DNA from: Capra hircus
Lineage: Eukaryota > Chordata > Mammalia > Artiodactyla > Bovidae
DNA: 64,000 nt
Reading direction: 5' to 3'
NCBI RefSeq assembly: GCF_001704415.2
Contig: NC_030831.1
Coordinates: 47,476,134-47,540,133 of the forward strand
In this document: one piece after another, positions 9,846 to 21,319 of the stretch
Layout of the letters: each line of letters starts with the position of its first letter
How positions within the stretch are numbered: position 1 is the first letter of the stretch
Made by a program: the position numbers and the translations under genes
The notes under the pieces: generated by a model
Database searches by the model: none
What the model was told of the DNA's origin: nothing
The model's input: only the letters and a program-made list of their open reading frames with translations

Positions 9846-10941
9846 CTTCCTTTGACTTTTCTGGTTGTTCTCACAGAAAGGGTTGGTTGAAAACAACTCA
9901 GCAGTCAACCATTAGATACATTTTTAAGTGGAGGATAAAAAGAACAAAATAGAATTCAGTCAGGAACACTTCCCAACCCAGACAGTTCAATGGGGAAACA
10001 GAGGAAAGTTATTTTAAGTGAGTTGAATGAACTGAAAGAGCAAACAGATGACCTGGTGATGAAGGACATCAGAGCTGGAGGAACAGAAGGACATGAAATC
10101 ATTGAGGCTCAGAAACCACACTGCCTGTCCAGAGCTGGGACAATGGCCTGCCCAACGGAAGCTGGCACCACAGAGGCATAGGGGGCCAGGGGCCCTGCTC
10201 AGTGGGGAGGAGGCAGAGGGGAACCAGTACCCTGAATATCTCCTCCTCCTGCCTTTCAATTGCTTGCCAGTGACTCTTTTTTGTGTGTGAATATATGAAA
10301 AAAAATTAATCTGAAAGACAGTTGGTGCCAAGTAAACTCCCCTAGATATTTTGGGTCAACAGCATCTAGAAGCAAACAGCTTGGCAGAGAGAAAACAAGT
10401 TTCTTGGCAGAAGGGCATAGAGCTGGAGCGTTTGACAATTGGATGATAAAGTAAACTGACTAGGCCTAAAAAAATCAAGGGTTACAGGATGGTGACTTTT
10501 ATTGAATACATGAGAAGTCTCTAGCTAAATCCAGTCCTTCATTTTGAGAGGACCCAGACTGAAACGTTTAAGGATGACACAGTTTTCTCTACTGTGATGA
10601 ACAGCAATACCTATATTGCTATGAATGAAATAGATAACTAAGGAGAATCCAGTGCCTCTTATTGACTAAACTTCACAAAAGGCAGTGGCCAGAGCAGCCC
10701 GGGAAAAACAGAGGAAGATGGTGTGAATCTGAGACCAGGTAGGCAAATGACAGGCCACCATGCCCATCTTGGAAAGACTCTTACCAGTAACAGTGGTTGC
10801 TTCTGGGGTGGGGCAGGATGGCAGACTGGTAGGCAGGGGAGACGGGATTGAGAGACAGTTACCACATGCTTGCATTGCATATTAAAGGTAAACACATAAC
10901 CATGAAAAGTCAAATCAAACCCTTCGGTGGCTCCCATCCAC
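9846..10941. other. Unassigned, single-copy-looking
   Basis: No repeat family recognised. The frame 9990-10181 has an ATG and a lysine/glutamate-rich start but no family signature, and the antisense frame is equally open, so I do not call a gene. Confidence 0.45.
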
Positions 10942-11095
10942 CACAGCAGTGTGTCTCAAACTTTGGGGTGTGCTAAAATTACCCATCGTCCTGGAGAGAA
11001 TGCAGATCCTGTGAACCAGTAGCTCTGGGTTGCCTCTCAGAAAACTGCATTTAAACAACCCTCTCAAGTGATGTGATTCTGATGTGGTTGGTCCA
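10942..11095 (+). repeat. MER5-type hAT-Charlie remnant
   Basis: 'cagcagtgtgtctcaaacttt', 'ctgtgaaccagtagctctggg', 'aactgcatttaaacaaccctctcaagtgatgtgattctgatg' follow the MER5A order (cagtggttctcaaacttt … attcagtaggtctgggg … tttgcatttctaac … aggtgatgctgatg). Element termini are near-palindromic, so strand is weak. Confidence 0.6.
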
Positions 11096-11179
11096 CATCA
11101 GAGAAATGAGAAACAGCACCAGCAGGACAGAATCCCAGCTCCTTCAGAATGCCCATGCGTCCTTCGTGACGTGCAGGAT

Positions 11180-11410
11180 CACTCCCTCTTTGAACCTTTC
11201 CATACCAGCAAGGGCAGAGGCTGGCTGTCTCTTGTCTCCTGCCTTCTGTCCTTGGCCATCCCAGTTCTCCCTGTGTTTGGTTCTGATAATGAGTTTGTGT
11301 GTCTGCTTTCTTCATTAGCACCCAAGGACAGAGGACTTTTCTTATTTATATGAAATCCTAGAAATGACTAGCATTGTACTTGGCACATAGGGCGTTCCCA
11401 ATGTGTGTAG
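11180..11410 (+). repeat. L2 3' UTR remnant
   Basis: 'aaggacagaggacttttcttatttatatg' and 'gtacttggcacatagggcgttcccaatg' parallel the L2 3' end (gagggcagggactttgtct … tggcacatagtaggcgctcaataaatg). Confidence 0.55.
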
Positions 11411-13509
11411 GTTATATAGACTGACTGGCAGTTCTCAGAAAAGGAGGAATCTGGGTCTGCTGAGGTGCCCAGAAATGGTTTCCTCAGAGGAGAGGTTGCC
11501 TTAGACGACAGAGTGGAAGGGAAAATGCATTCCAGGCTGGGGATAGGGAGTACACACAGGCACCAAAGGCACGCAGGCTCATTTCTATTAGTGAGCAACC
11601 CTGGCGACGAATATAAAGTGCTTTGGTATGTTTCTTTTTTTTTTTTAGACAAATTCCCTAAAACCACACTCGGCAGGTCGCGTATCCCCCCTATCTGGGG
11701 CCATAACTTCCCCAGATGTTAATGAGTACTTCCAGCATTGATCAAGGGGAGAGAGACCCCTACGGGTTTATAAAACATGCAGATGACTGGTTTTTAACGA
11801 ATGCAAAATGTCAAACAAAAGCAGCAGCACAAGCCAGTTACTCATGCATAGTGAAGTTTCCAGGGAAAAAGGAGCAAATAGATACGGAAAAAAATACCTT
11901 GCCTGGAACCGTTCCTAATAGGCAATGGACAATTGGGAACAGCAGGGGGATGCAGGGACACGGGAGCAAATAGCAAATACATTTGGAAGATATCTCCGCA
12001 AGTGAGATCAAGGGAGCACCAAATGGCCCTCCGGCTTTTGTTTCTCCGAGGAGATGGGGCCGTGTTCAGCATGCTCTGATATAAATGTATAGGGCGAAGC
12101 TTTTGTCTGTTGGGTGGGTGGGTGGGGGAGGTGATGAAACAGGAAGACTTGGGCGAACCTATAGCAAGAAGACAGCAATTCTAGGCCTGGGGGTGTTCCA
12201 ATGGGACTTTCATGTGTCCCGTTTGGAGCTAGAAGGCCGTTTGGACCTGGACTTTGCCTTCTTTGTATGTGGATAGGACTTGGCCTGACCCAGATCTTGT
12301 ATTTTCACATAAACCAAATGTAAGCTTTTCACAATATTTCCAAATGTGATCCTACGTATACAAAGTCAGGGTATTTGTGTATGTAGGAGTGTGTATTCAA
12401 GGGGATAATCTATGACGTGTAAACAGCTTTATAACCTTGTTTTAGCATGCCTTCATTTTTTTAATATACCCAGAGTTTCAAACCGAACGTAGCATGGGCC
12501 TCTTTCAACCCTTCTCTGTCTGCTGGAGCAGCTTTCTGCTTGGGTGGTGCAGATGGTGTGATCTCAGAAGCACTGGGAGGGCCCTCGACCCCCTCCAGCC
12601 CCTACAACCCTCATACACCTGCTTAATGATGCTTGGAATCCCTTTGTTAGGGTGCACTATCTCCCAAACTAGGAAATGAGCCTTAAGTTGCAAACTCCCC
12701 AGGGAGAGAAGCCCCAAGCCGTTAGGTTCGCTTGGAGGTGTCAATGGTATCTCTGAGCCTGCTCTGGGGAGCAGGTTTTCTTTTGGCCTCTCTCCTCACA
12801 CATTTCACCAAAGCGGCCCTCAAGTCAGTGGCAGGGAAGGTAGAGCCTGCCTGCAGGCTTCTGCAGGGAGGACACAATAGGTGGGAAATGTCTGTGAAGT
12901 CTCATGTTTTATCTTAAAACTTCCTGCTCAGGTTGAACTCATCCTCATAAACTCATGTTTCTTTGAATATGAACCGGTGTCTGTAGGGTACATGTTGATG
13001 CTTCCCCTAAATCCTCTAGTGAAGACTGATGTATTCACTGTCCAGCTGTCAGGAACATCAGCTGTTGACAGTTCACAGCTGTGTGGCTTGCTGAGCATTG
13101 ACCTAGACTGCAGGGACCTGCCATGCCCAAGGATATCCCCACCTCAAGGGGTGGTCCATTGCTAATGATGGGCTGATCAGAAATACAAAAGCCTAGCCCT
13201 CTTGCCTCAACTTGGGACAACTCTTTCAGAGGGTCAACTGACACTTTCCTTCTTTGCCACCACCTTGAGCACCAGCTGCTCCCTTTAGGTGATCCTGCCT
13301 TCCTTACTTCTCCTGAGAGCATCCGCCAATCAGATACCAGCATGCCGCTCCCCATCTCAGTCAGGTTCCAGGGACCCCATCCTACGACAAGCCCACCAGC
13401 TGTAATCCTCAAGATCAGACTCCCAGATAGGGATTTGGAGGTGATCAGCTGTCAATAAGAACCCCCACCCCTGCTGGTCAATGGAGTACAGATATCCCCA
13501 GGCAGGCTG
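11411..13509. other. 2.1-kb repeat-poor block, candidate regulatory DNA
   Basis: No SINE, LINE or LTR recognised. It keeps scattered CpGs (for example around 11670-11690 and 12020-12060) and stretches of AT-rich, motif-dense sequence (11700-12090, 12300-12480). No exon signature. A G-quadruplex motif lies at 12112-12128. Composition is what one expects of conserved noncoding DNA, but conservation cannot be seen here. Confidence 0.45.
12112..12128 (+). other. G-quadruplex motif
   Basis: GGGTGGGTGGGTGGGGG: four G-runs separated by single T loops, the arrangement known to give very stable parallel quadruplexes. Confidence 0.8.
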
Positions 13510-13715
13510 TGTGCTTAGTCGCTCTGTCGTGTCTGACTCTTTGCTACCCCATGCACTGTGGCCCACCAGGCTCCTTTGTCCATGGGGATTCTCTAGGCAA
13601 GAATACTGGAGTGGGTTTCCATGCCCTCCTCCAGGGAATCTTCCCAACCCAGGGATTGAACCCAGGTCTCCCACATTGCAGGCGGGTTCTTTGCCATCTG
13701 AGTCACCAGGGAAGC
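13510..13715 (-). mobile_element. Bov-tA SINE
   Basis: Full antisense Bov-tA: 'gcttagtcgctctgtcgtg' tail, body 'ggcaagaatactggagtggg', head 'gccatctgagtcaccaggg'. Overlapping open frames on both strands are SINE translation. Confidence 0.93.
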
Positions 13716-14682
13716 AGGGCAACTGCTGAGACGTGTAACAGTGGTGAACTGGTACAGGATCCCAATGTAAGAGGAAAGATGGACCAGTGTAAAAGCTGAT
13801 GCTGGAGAAGGATGAGTAAAAGTAACCACAAGGACTACGGAAGAGGGTGCCTGTTGCTAAGAACCATTAGCCAATTGACAAGGCTCGGGGTGAGTGATCA
13901 CCTATCCTAAGTGAAGTGTGAAGACCACAGGGCGTTGGCAGCATTTAGGAATCCACGAACTCCTGCAGCCAGAGCGGAGTTTATAGGCGCAGCCCTGAAT
14001 TGTAAGAGTAGGTGAGCTTCAGAGAAGATGGAATGTTCAGCCCCACAAGGCTACATCCTTGTCAGGGTCCCAGATCATAAGGAGTGGGACCCTGAGACCA
14101 GAACAAGGACATCCAGGTTGATGCCACTAAGAACCCTGAACTCACAGACTCCGCTGAGCTGCAGGCCCTGCAGCAGTTTCTTACTTCCCTCCTTTCACAA
14201 AATCTGGGAGATAGTGGTTTTCTGCACCTGCTCAGGCTGAAGTTTCAAATGACGCCGGTGTCCCCTGGGGCAATGATTGTCTTCATTAGGTATACCCTCC
14301 TCCGCTCCTGTAATCAGACCAGTCACAAGGGCCACATCCTGACCCAGCCAGACTGAGTATATTCTGGACCTATGATGGCAGGAGATAGACAACCATGCTA
14401 ATAAATGCCATCGGAAACAGGGAAAATACTGGGCCCTGGAGTGATGGGCAGTGGGCCACAGAGCTGGATGAAGGAGAGTTTATCAATAGGGGAATAATCT
14501 CCCCATTTGTTATCCAGAAGTTAACACCCCAGCAAGAGCCCAGGAGACAGTGCTCACAGGCAACCAGGATAGTTGCTGAAGCATAGAAAAAGTCATAGCC
14601 CACAGCTGGCTCGGCCAGAATTCCCGTGTCAGATGGTAGAGGAAGGGGTCAAAATACTCAGATAAATGAGAGTGCATATTCA
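13716..14682. other. Unassigned DNA
   Basis: No repeat, RNA or exon recognised. Frames of 60-80 codons on both strands are random-looking. Confidence 0.45.
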
Positions 14683-15050
14683 TTCATTTGCTAGGGCTGC
14701 CATAGCAAAATACCAGACACCGGGTGGCTTACAACAGAAACGTATCGTCTCACGGTTTAGAAGGTCCGTAGTCTGAAATCAGCATCTTGGAGGGCCATGC
14801 TCCCTCTGAAGGCTCCAGGGAGGGTCCGTCCCAGGCCTCTCTCGTGCTTCCGCCAGTTCTCTAACTTGTGGCCGCATAACTCCACTCTTCACGTGACTTT
14901 CTCCCTCTGTCTGTTCGTGTTCCTCTCTGTTCATGTCTGCCTCTAGGTCCAGATTTCTTGTCTTTATAAAGACACCAGTTGTATTGCATTAAGGTCCATC
15001 ATAATGACCTCATCTCAATCTCATCTTCAAAGACCTCATTTGAAGGGTCT
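14683..15050 (-). repeat. MLT1/MST-like (MaLR) LTR, antisense
   Basis: Clear antisense LTR phrases: 'tttgctagggctgccatagcaaaatacc', 'gggtggcttacaacagaaac', 'cttgtctttataaagacacc', 'atgacctcatctcaatctc'. The 5' end of the LTR on the minus strand is missing, replaced by a short piece resembling a Bov-tA head (15056-15081). Confidence 0.75.
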
Positions 15051-15119
15051 CCTTATGTCTCCTGCATTGGCAGGTGGGTTTGGGAAGGTAGCAAAAGGAA
15101 AAAGCTAATACTGACAAAG

Positions 15120-15325
15120 GGCTTCCCTTGTGGCTCAGTAGCAAAGAATCCACCTGGCAATGCAGGGGGCATGAGTTCGACCCCTGAGTCAGGAAGATCC
15201 CTTAGAGAAGGAAGTGGCTATCCACTCCTGTATTCTTGCGTGGGTAATCCCATGGACAGAGGAGCCTGGTGGGCTACAGTCCATGGAATTGAAAAAGAAT
15301 CAGACATGACTTAGCAACAAAACAC
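15120..15325 (+). mobile_element. Bov-tA SINE
   Basis: Sense Bov-tA: tRNA head 'gcttcccttgtggctcagtagc' with an A/B-box-like region, body 'gtattcttgcgtgggtaatcccatgg', tail 'agacatgacttagcaacaaaac'. Confidence 0.93.
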
Positions 15326-15521
15326 CACCAACAATACCAACAAACTCCAGGAAGATGTATGCCACTTTTATCAGTGACATCACAGGCTCCATATGGGTCT
15401 ATTGCCCCTCATTTTCAATGTTATAAAAAGAAGGACCCTGGGCATCTTCAGGCTATGTATGTATCATGGGACAGCCATGTGGCTTAGACATTGCTTAACA
15501 AGTGTTGATGAAAAAAACTGA

Positions 15522-15959
15522 TGTCAATTTAAGAAAGAAATGGAAATTTTTATTTGAGCCAAATTGAGGAGTATAACCTGGGGAGCAGTCTTTCAGAAAG
15601 CCCTAAGGATTACTCTGCCTGCTAGAAGTCAAGGCACAGGTACATGATTTTGAGACAGATGGTTTTACACTAAATGATGTTTTATTGACAGTTTACGTGA
15701 TCCAGGTTTACACAAACAACACAGATGGTGGGTCATCATGGTCTCCGACAAGATTAAGAAAGAAAGTTGTCTCCTAAGGAGGTCTGGTTAAAGCAGAAGC
15801 ACAACTCACACAAATGAGGAGGATAGAGGCCCAAAGAGGCAAAGAGAAATGTTGTTTTAATTTGTCTCATCTTGCCATAAAATATGACTTTTATTTCATC
15901 ACAAGGAAGAAAGGTTTAGAGGAAGGAGTTGGATGGAGTGACTTGGACCCTAGTTGACA
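15522..15959 (-). repeat. Solo LTR candidate, antisense
   Basis: 438 bp bounded by TGTCAA (15522) and TTGACA (ending 15959), a 6-bp inverted terminal match with TG/CA ends. On the minus strand it contains two polyadenylation signals, AATAAA/AATAAAA, near its 3' side ('ggctcaaataaaaat', 'gtcaataaaacatc'). I see no clear target-site duplication and no internal retroviral sequence. Family not assigned. Confidence 0.5.
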
Positions 15960-16285
15960 AAAGAACATTTTCCTGAGAAAATGCTACTGCACATATGCCT
16001 TCGTGGTTTTCTTCCCTCTTTTGTTAGGTCTACGTGGACATGAAGGCCAGAGGGCTGAGACGGACAAGACGCCTGGGAGGAAAGCAGTGCAGGGCGTGAG
16101 GATGCTTGTCTGGGAGCAGCTGGATTAACAAGAAGAGAAAGCTCTCTCTCAGATAGAGAGAGCACTGCATTACAAAGGCTGTTGAAGTCAAGTGAAGAAG
16201 CACACTAAAGTGGCTTTTTTTTTTTCATTCGAAATTGTTGCAACTTGGTTCAGGCTTATAGAGCAGTTTCTGGTTTGGGGCTCAC
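15960..16285. other. Unassigned DNA
   Basis: Contains a short purine-rich 'agatagagagagc' patch; nothing else recognised. Confidence 0.45.
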
Positions 16286-16519
16286 CACTTAGTGATTTCT
16301 TCCCTTGTAGCTCAATAGGTAAAGAATCTGCCTGCAATGCAGAAGACCTGGGTTCAATTCCTGGGTTGGGAAGATCCCCTGGAGAAGGAAATGGCAACCC
16401 ACTCCAGTATTCTTGCCTGGAAAATCCCATGGACACAGGAGCCTGGAAGATTACAGTCTATGGGGTCACAAGAGTGGGACATGACTGAGCGACTAAGCAC
16501 ACACACACACTTAGTGATT
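16286..16519 (+). mobile_element. Bov-tA SINE with perfect 12-bp duplication
   Basis: SINE 16298-16507 flanked by identical CACTTAGTGATT at 16286-16297 and 16508-16519. Head 'cccttgtagctcaataggtaaag', body and tail typical; the tail ends in a short (CA)n run. The perfect duplication marks a young insertion. Confidence 0.96.
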
Positions 16520-16969
16520 ATAAGCTCAAGGTTTCTAATGTCAAACAGTCCGTAGGTGGTTTTCAAGCCCTGCGCTCAAGGCACTAAGCACTTCATTGCC
16601 CTTACAGATGTCCCTGCCTTTCCTGAGCCCTCTGCTCTGCTTCACACAGGAGGGCATCCCTCCTCTGGGATGTTCCTTCTGCACTGGGGAATTGGTCAGA
16701 GCAAGCTCAAGATGAGACAAGGGGAAACAGGCTCAAGGGTCCAGCACCTGCAACCTGCCTGGTTGCAAGGCTGGGATCTGCCCCAGGCCTGCTCTCCCTG
16801 TCACGTTTCACTCTGCTGCCTTGAGGGGGTCTGTTCCATCTCTGTCAGTCGACCATGTACATTTCTTAGCAGCAGAAAAGCTCCAGATGCAATTGGCAGA
16901 CAGGGGCTGTGCAGCCTGCCTGAGGAAGCTGCAGGAAGTGGGCGAGGCCTGGCACGCAGCAATGTCCAT
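16520..16969. other. Unassigned DNA
   Basis: GC-moderate sequence with a long frame (16556-17173) that shows no domain and overlaps an LTR-like repeat on its right. No gene called. Confidence 0.45.
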
Positions 16970-17350
16970 CTTCTTCTGGTCATCCTTGCCTGGCCACAGG
17001 TTCTAGTCCCCAGTGCAGTTAGGAGTGGTGGCCAGGTGATTGGTCCTGACCAGTGGAATGTGGCAGGAGGTGAAGGCGCCACTTCTATGATCGGCCGATT
17101 AGAACACCCCCACCCACACCCTCATCCCCACCTCCATCCCCGCTCCAAGATTCTTGTTCTATTTCCTGTTTAGTAGCCTGGAGACAGGTGGTGGATGACC
17201 TGCTGGAGGTTCTTATCCACAAGATGGAGGGATTAGAGTCCCTGAAAGACTGTTCTGCAGAGCAAAGAAATGTCCCTTCCCAACATTCCCCCCACCTGCT
17301 GACACCCTCTGACCAGAATAAATGAACTTATTATCTTAAGCCATTAACTC
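16970..17350 (+). repeat. Old LTR remnant, sense
   Basis: 'gattggtcctgaccagtggaatgtggcagg' and the end 'gaccagaataaatgaacttattatcttaagcc' follow an ERVL/MaLR-type LTR order (…ccaatgggatgtgagcag… agaaataaacttctatt…ttaagcc), with AATAAA near 17318. Family name not assigned. Confidence 0.5.
17107..17129 (-). other. C-rich tract; G-quadruplex motif on minus strand
   Basis: Four C-runs, CCCCC-A-CCC-ACA-CCC-TCAT-CCCC, give four G-runs with loops of 1, 3 and 4 on the minus strand. Confidence 0.65.
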
Positions 17351-17389
17351 TTGTGCTTGTGAGACCTGTGAGCCAGCCTTGACTAGAGA

Positions 17390-17960
17390 TGAAGCTAGAG
17401 GGAGAAGAGGGCAGGGCCGGTGTGCTTAGGGGGTTGAAATAGGTGATTAAGGAATTTGATATTTTCCTATGAGAAAAATGAGTCTTGAAGGTTTTCAAGC
17501 AAAGGAGAAACCTACTTGCCATCAATTCTCCACCTTGGCCTGGAGGGGGGATGAGAAGGAGCAAGGCTGGAGGCAAGAGGTGCTAGTGGGAAAATAGTGC
17601 GAAGCTAGAGCAGTCCTGTAGGGGAAGAGGAGCCCTGTTCCAAAGCTGAGGCAGGAGAAATGGGCTTGGAAGCAAGAAAGCCAAGAGGTGAAGCAGGAAG
17701 GATCTGCAGGACCTGGGATCTGATGCGTGTAGCATCAAGGGAAGTTTGGGGGGGCCTTGAGGAGGACTGAGCATCTCGGGAGAAGTCAGCTTGAGAAAAA
17801 GAGGATGACTTCATGTCTGAACAGATGGACTTGAGTGGGTCAGCTCCATGGGAGGAGATGTCCAGCTCCTATGGGGAATGTTACCGTGAAGCTGAGGACA
17901 GGGTCAGAAGTGACACTGTCTGAAATGGAGGCTTCTCTAAGACCCCTTAGAAGGAGACAA
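17390..17960 (-). repeat. L2 LINE, internal antisense fragment
   Basis: 'aatttgatattttcctatgag', 'cttgaaggttttcaagcaaagg', 'catgggaggagatgtccag' run in the order of antisense L2 coding/3' sequence as seen at 5058-5680 and 60303-61375. Confidence 0.5.
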
Positions 17961-18899
17961 ACTTCGAATATTCTGACTCCAGGCCCTGGCCTGCACTCCA
18001 GAGTAAATCCAACTTCATTGTTCAACATTCTCAGAGATAGAAATGTGCCGAAAGACAATCAATGTTACCATGAAGATGTTTGATGGTGATCGTGGAAGTG
18101 GCTCATCCAACACTGAACAAACCCTGGGCTCAGTGTTCAAGTTTCCCACAGGAACGAGAGGCTGGAGGGGAGAGACTGGAGGGTAGACCCCTCCCAGCAC
18201 GTAGTTACTGCAGGGTGGTGGCAGTTCACCAACAGAGGGGAACGTGATCCTGGCCCTGAGAAGAACAGCGAAGATTTCTCGATTCTGGATGAAGCAAGAC
18301 ATGAAAATGAAGCCCTGTGTAAGCCATTAGTGCTTTCACAGTGATAAAATAAAATAAAACTTTTAAAATAAATGAGGTGCTACTAAATAAACAAATCACT
18401 TGAAAATGTACCTGTGGGATAGCTAAGATAAATTAAAAAACAGATTAACGTAACATCTGTATATTAACATCAGCATAAAATGGAATGGTAATGGGGGAAG
18501 TGTGCGAGGTATTATAAAACAATAATCAGAAACATTATGTCAATTATTGAAAACTCCACCACTGGCTGAGAGGCGTTACTTAGTCTGCAGCACTTTTATT
18601 CCCCCAACTGGTTCTACAGGAAGGGCCTATTCAATGCCTGATAAACACCCTCAAATGCCATCACAGTATAATCCATCCTCAGGTATACCACGGGTTTAGT
18701 TGATTCTTATCGTCATCGGTAATAATAGATCACGTGATTGGTCAGCCATATAATGGTTAAATACCCATGTTCAACATGGCCAAAACCACTAGAAGGCAAT
18801 ATTCAATTTCTTGCAATATTAAATGCGAAAGTAGCACTTGGCAATTTTACATCTGTAGATCAATGTTTTGAAAAATCTTTGAACCCACTTTCCCATCTA
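17961..18899. other. Unassigned, partly AT-rich
   Basis: Contains an 'aaaataaaataaaac' patch near 18345. No family recognised with confidence. Confidence 0.4.
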
Positions 18900-19135
18900 A
18901 CCTCATGGGAGACCTGGGAAGTTGGAGGAAACAAGCATACAGAGACAGAGAAGCTCAGTGGTTGCCAGGTGGGGAGGGATTGACTCCAAAGGGTAAATTT
19001 TGGAGGTGTGAGGGACCTGGTCTGTATGTGGATTGTGGTTACCCAAACTCTAGGCATTTGTGAAAACTCAGAACTGTATATCAACAGAATGAATTTTACT
19101 TTACGCAAAGCAAAAACAAATAAAAATTTAATAGC
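18900..19135 (+). mobile_element. L1 3' UTR fragment
   Basis: 'gcatacagagacagagaagctcagtggttgccaggtggggagg', 'gattgtggttacccaaactc', 'actgtatatcaacagaatgaattttac' reproduce the L1 3' end order (…agtggttgccagggg…aactgtacac…gaattttac). Confidence 0.75.
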
Positions 19136-20179
19136 ACATGGAAATAAACTAACTTCTAACATTATTGAAATGTGCCAAATTAGAAAGCAAAAACAAACCA
19201 ACAAACTGACCACACAGAAAGTCAGTGTTTATTAATGGTTGCTTGGGAGAGCTATATATTGCCTTCTTTAGCACCATTAATTCCTTAGTTATTGACTAGT
19301 TAATCATATGGCTAGAAAGATGAGCAGGTCCTGAAGGGATGGGGACAGTGTATAGAGGAGGTTCAGTGGAGGCAGAGTAAAGGTGAGGCAGTCTGGAACA
19401 AAGAGCACTTCTATTTAGGAAAGACCTGGGTATTTTCAACACTCCTGAGGATCTAGCATTTCATCTACTATTCCCTTCCAGATCCTGGGTTCCTTTTTTT
19501 TCCTTTTAAGCATTTGTCAAAAACAAAAGGACCCCAAAGACATGTTCACTGTTGATTCAAACAGCAGCACATTGTAGGTATTATTATTACCGTTTCACAG
19601 ATAGGAAAACTAAAGCCAGAAAGACTGACAAGAATCAGTGCCTCGAAGCTCATAAGGGCTAATCTTTGCTAAGAACCTAGGCCACTAACACCAAAGTCCA
19701 TGCAGCTGGAACAGGCAGGAGGCATTCCCAGAGTCCCGAAGAGCTCTTTCACTTTCCAGTTTCCCTGTTAATCGGGATAGCTGTGTGAACAGAACTGAAC
19801 TTCTGAATTCAACAAGAAGCTGGGGATAGACTGTAAGAGAGGAAATTGGAGTCAGAGACCATCTTGGCTTTCTTTGAGCTGCTGTAGAGAATCATTCAGC
19901 CTTGGGCGGGCAGAGGTGGGAAATGGAGGATCAGACAAAATACAAGGTACAGCTCACTCCTATTGTTACATTGTTTCTATTTCCTCCTTCCCAGAGCCCT
20001 GCCTTCCTGCTCAAGCGAAAATGAGAGTTAATGAAATGGCAAGAATTTAAGCCTCTGTGATTGACTAGCGGAGATGTCATTCGGCATCTCTAAAATAAAT
20101 CATACAAATTAGAAACATCCAGAACACAGGTATTCAGTCTCTGAAGACCCCCAAGCGGGCTGCATCTGACAAGCCTCTT
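19136..20179. other. Low-repeat DNA with one MIR
   Basis: Unassigned apart from an antisense MIR at 19570-19690. No exon or RNA gene recognised. Confidence 0.4.
19570..19690 (-). repeat. MIR SINE remnant
   Basis: 'ggtattattattaccgtttcacagataggaaaactaaagccagaaag' is the antisense MIR core (…attatccccattttacagatgaggaaactgaggc…). Confidence 0.7.
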
Positions 20180-20350
20180 AGGCCCCTCATTCACTCACTC
20201 ATTTAGTTAGCCAGCCAGTGTTTTAGTTGATCCGCCAGCAAACTTATTAAGTGCCCAATACACTCCACTCTTGGCCCAGAGAACCCTAGAAACCAGGCTC
20301 CACTATTAGTACTGGAGGGGATACACTGGCAGTGACTTAGGGCAGGATAA
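20180..20350 (-). repeat. L2 3' end remnant
   Basis: 'cattcactcactcatttagttagcc..aacttattaagtgccc' resembles the antisense L2 terminus with its TCA(T)TCA tail. Short and diverged. Confidence 0.4.
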
Positions 20351-20399
20351 GCCAGTGACAACAGTTTATCACCTGCCTCCTTGGTTATTGATAAACTAG

Positions 20400-20575
20400 G
20401 TACTTCATGAAAAGGAATTCTAATTCTTACGTACCTCACAGACATGTCAGGAGGATCAATTAGCTGATATTCATTTGAGCCTGAACAAAGAAATGGAAAA
20501 ATGAGAAGCTCTATAAATGAGCCTCTTCTCTGTTATTAACAATGCTATCATCATCATCACCATCATCATTATTTC
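20400..20575 (+). repeat. MIR SINE remnant with ATC-rich tail
   Basis: 'ttacgtacctcacagacatgtcaggaggatcaattagc', 'gaagctctataaatg' match the sense MIR 3' half; an imperfect (ATC)n run at 20545-20570 sits at its 3' end. Confidence 0.6.
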
Positions 20576-21319
20576 TGCTGAGTATACTGCTTCATAAAAC
20601 TATTCCTACATTTTCAGTCAGGGGAGAATCAGCCTGAATAGAGCCTGTAAATTAAGGAGTTAGGAGTACTCCTCTAAGCGTGGGGAGTTTCTTGGTTAAC
20701 CATCAAATCACCCCTAAAGTTTCACATTTCTGCCACTGAGTCTATTTGACCCTGAGAGCGGCCTAACATGAAAGTGAAATTTGAGATAAATTCTTGCAAT
20801 CTACCCCCTTTCTTGTAATCCACCTCCAAATCTTCAAACAGCTACACTGATCCTATCTTTTCTCCTTCTATATCTTTACATTCTCCAGTCATTCATGAAA
20901 ATTTCCACCAAAGCACCATCATCAGAGACTGCAGGTGAAATGGTCAAGGATTAGGTGAAAGTACCTATGCCCTCTGCCCTGCTGGCACAAATGTCAAAAG
21001 GCACCAAAAGCCTGCTCCAGGAAGATGTGGAGGGAAAACAATGAGCCCAAGAGTAGTGATGGCAATGAGGCTGGATGACAGCTGGGAGAGCTCTCCAAGG
21101 TACCACACAGTGGCTCAGCTGGGGACGTGCACTGGGTGAGGAAGCCTGGGAAGAAGGCTGTAGGATGGTGGCCCTCAGGGGGAAAGATCTCGCTGTCCCT
21201 TTGCTCTGGGACAGTGACATCCCATAATAGTCATAGCCACAATGTGTCAAGAGAAGACCTGAGAGAGCACAAAGGGTTAGGTGAAGGAGTGATTGCCCAA
21301 GGACACATAAGATAGGACT
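20576..21319. other. Unassigned DNA
   Basis: Single-copy-looking. Contains a 145-codon minus-strand frame (20951-21388) without recognisable domains, overlapping an L2 remnant at its right end. Not called as a gene. Confidence 0.4.

Noticed and set aside
9990..10181. 63-codon frame starting MGKQRKVILSELNELKEQ
   Set aside because: Looks briefly like a coiled coil, but it is short, lacks homology I recognise, and the minus strand is open over the same interval.
13481..13729. Open frames with SRQEYWSGFPCPPPGNLPNPGIEP-like peptides
   Set aside because: These are translations of antisense Bov-tA; the same peptide appears at 8726-8974, 16188-16436, 39941-40597 and 51292-51707. Not host genes.
15120..15200. 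tRNA gene suggested by A/B-box-like sequence
   Set aside because: It is the tRNA-derived head of a Bov-tA SINE and cannot fold into a full tRNA; the same applies to every SINE head here.
16556..17173. 205-codon plus-strand open frame
   Set aside because: No start context, domain or splice signal, and its right half runs through an LTR-like repeat. A shadow frame is open on the other strand.
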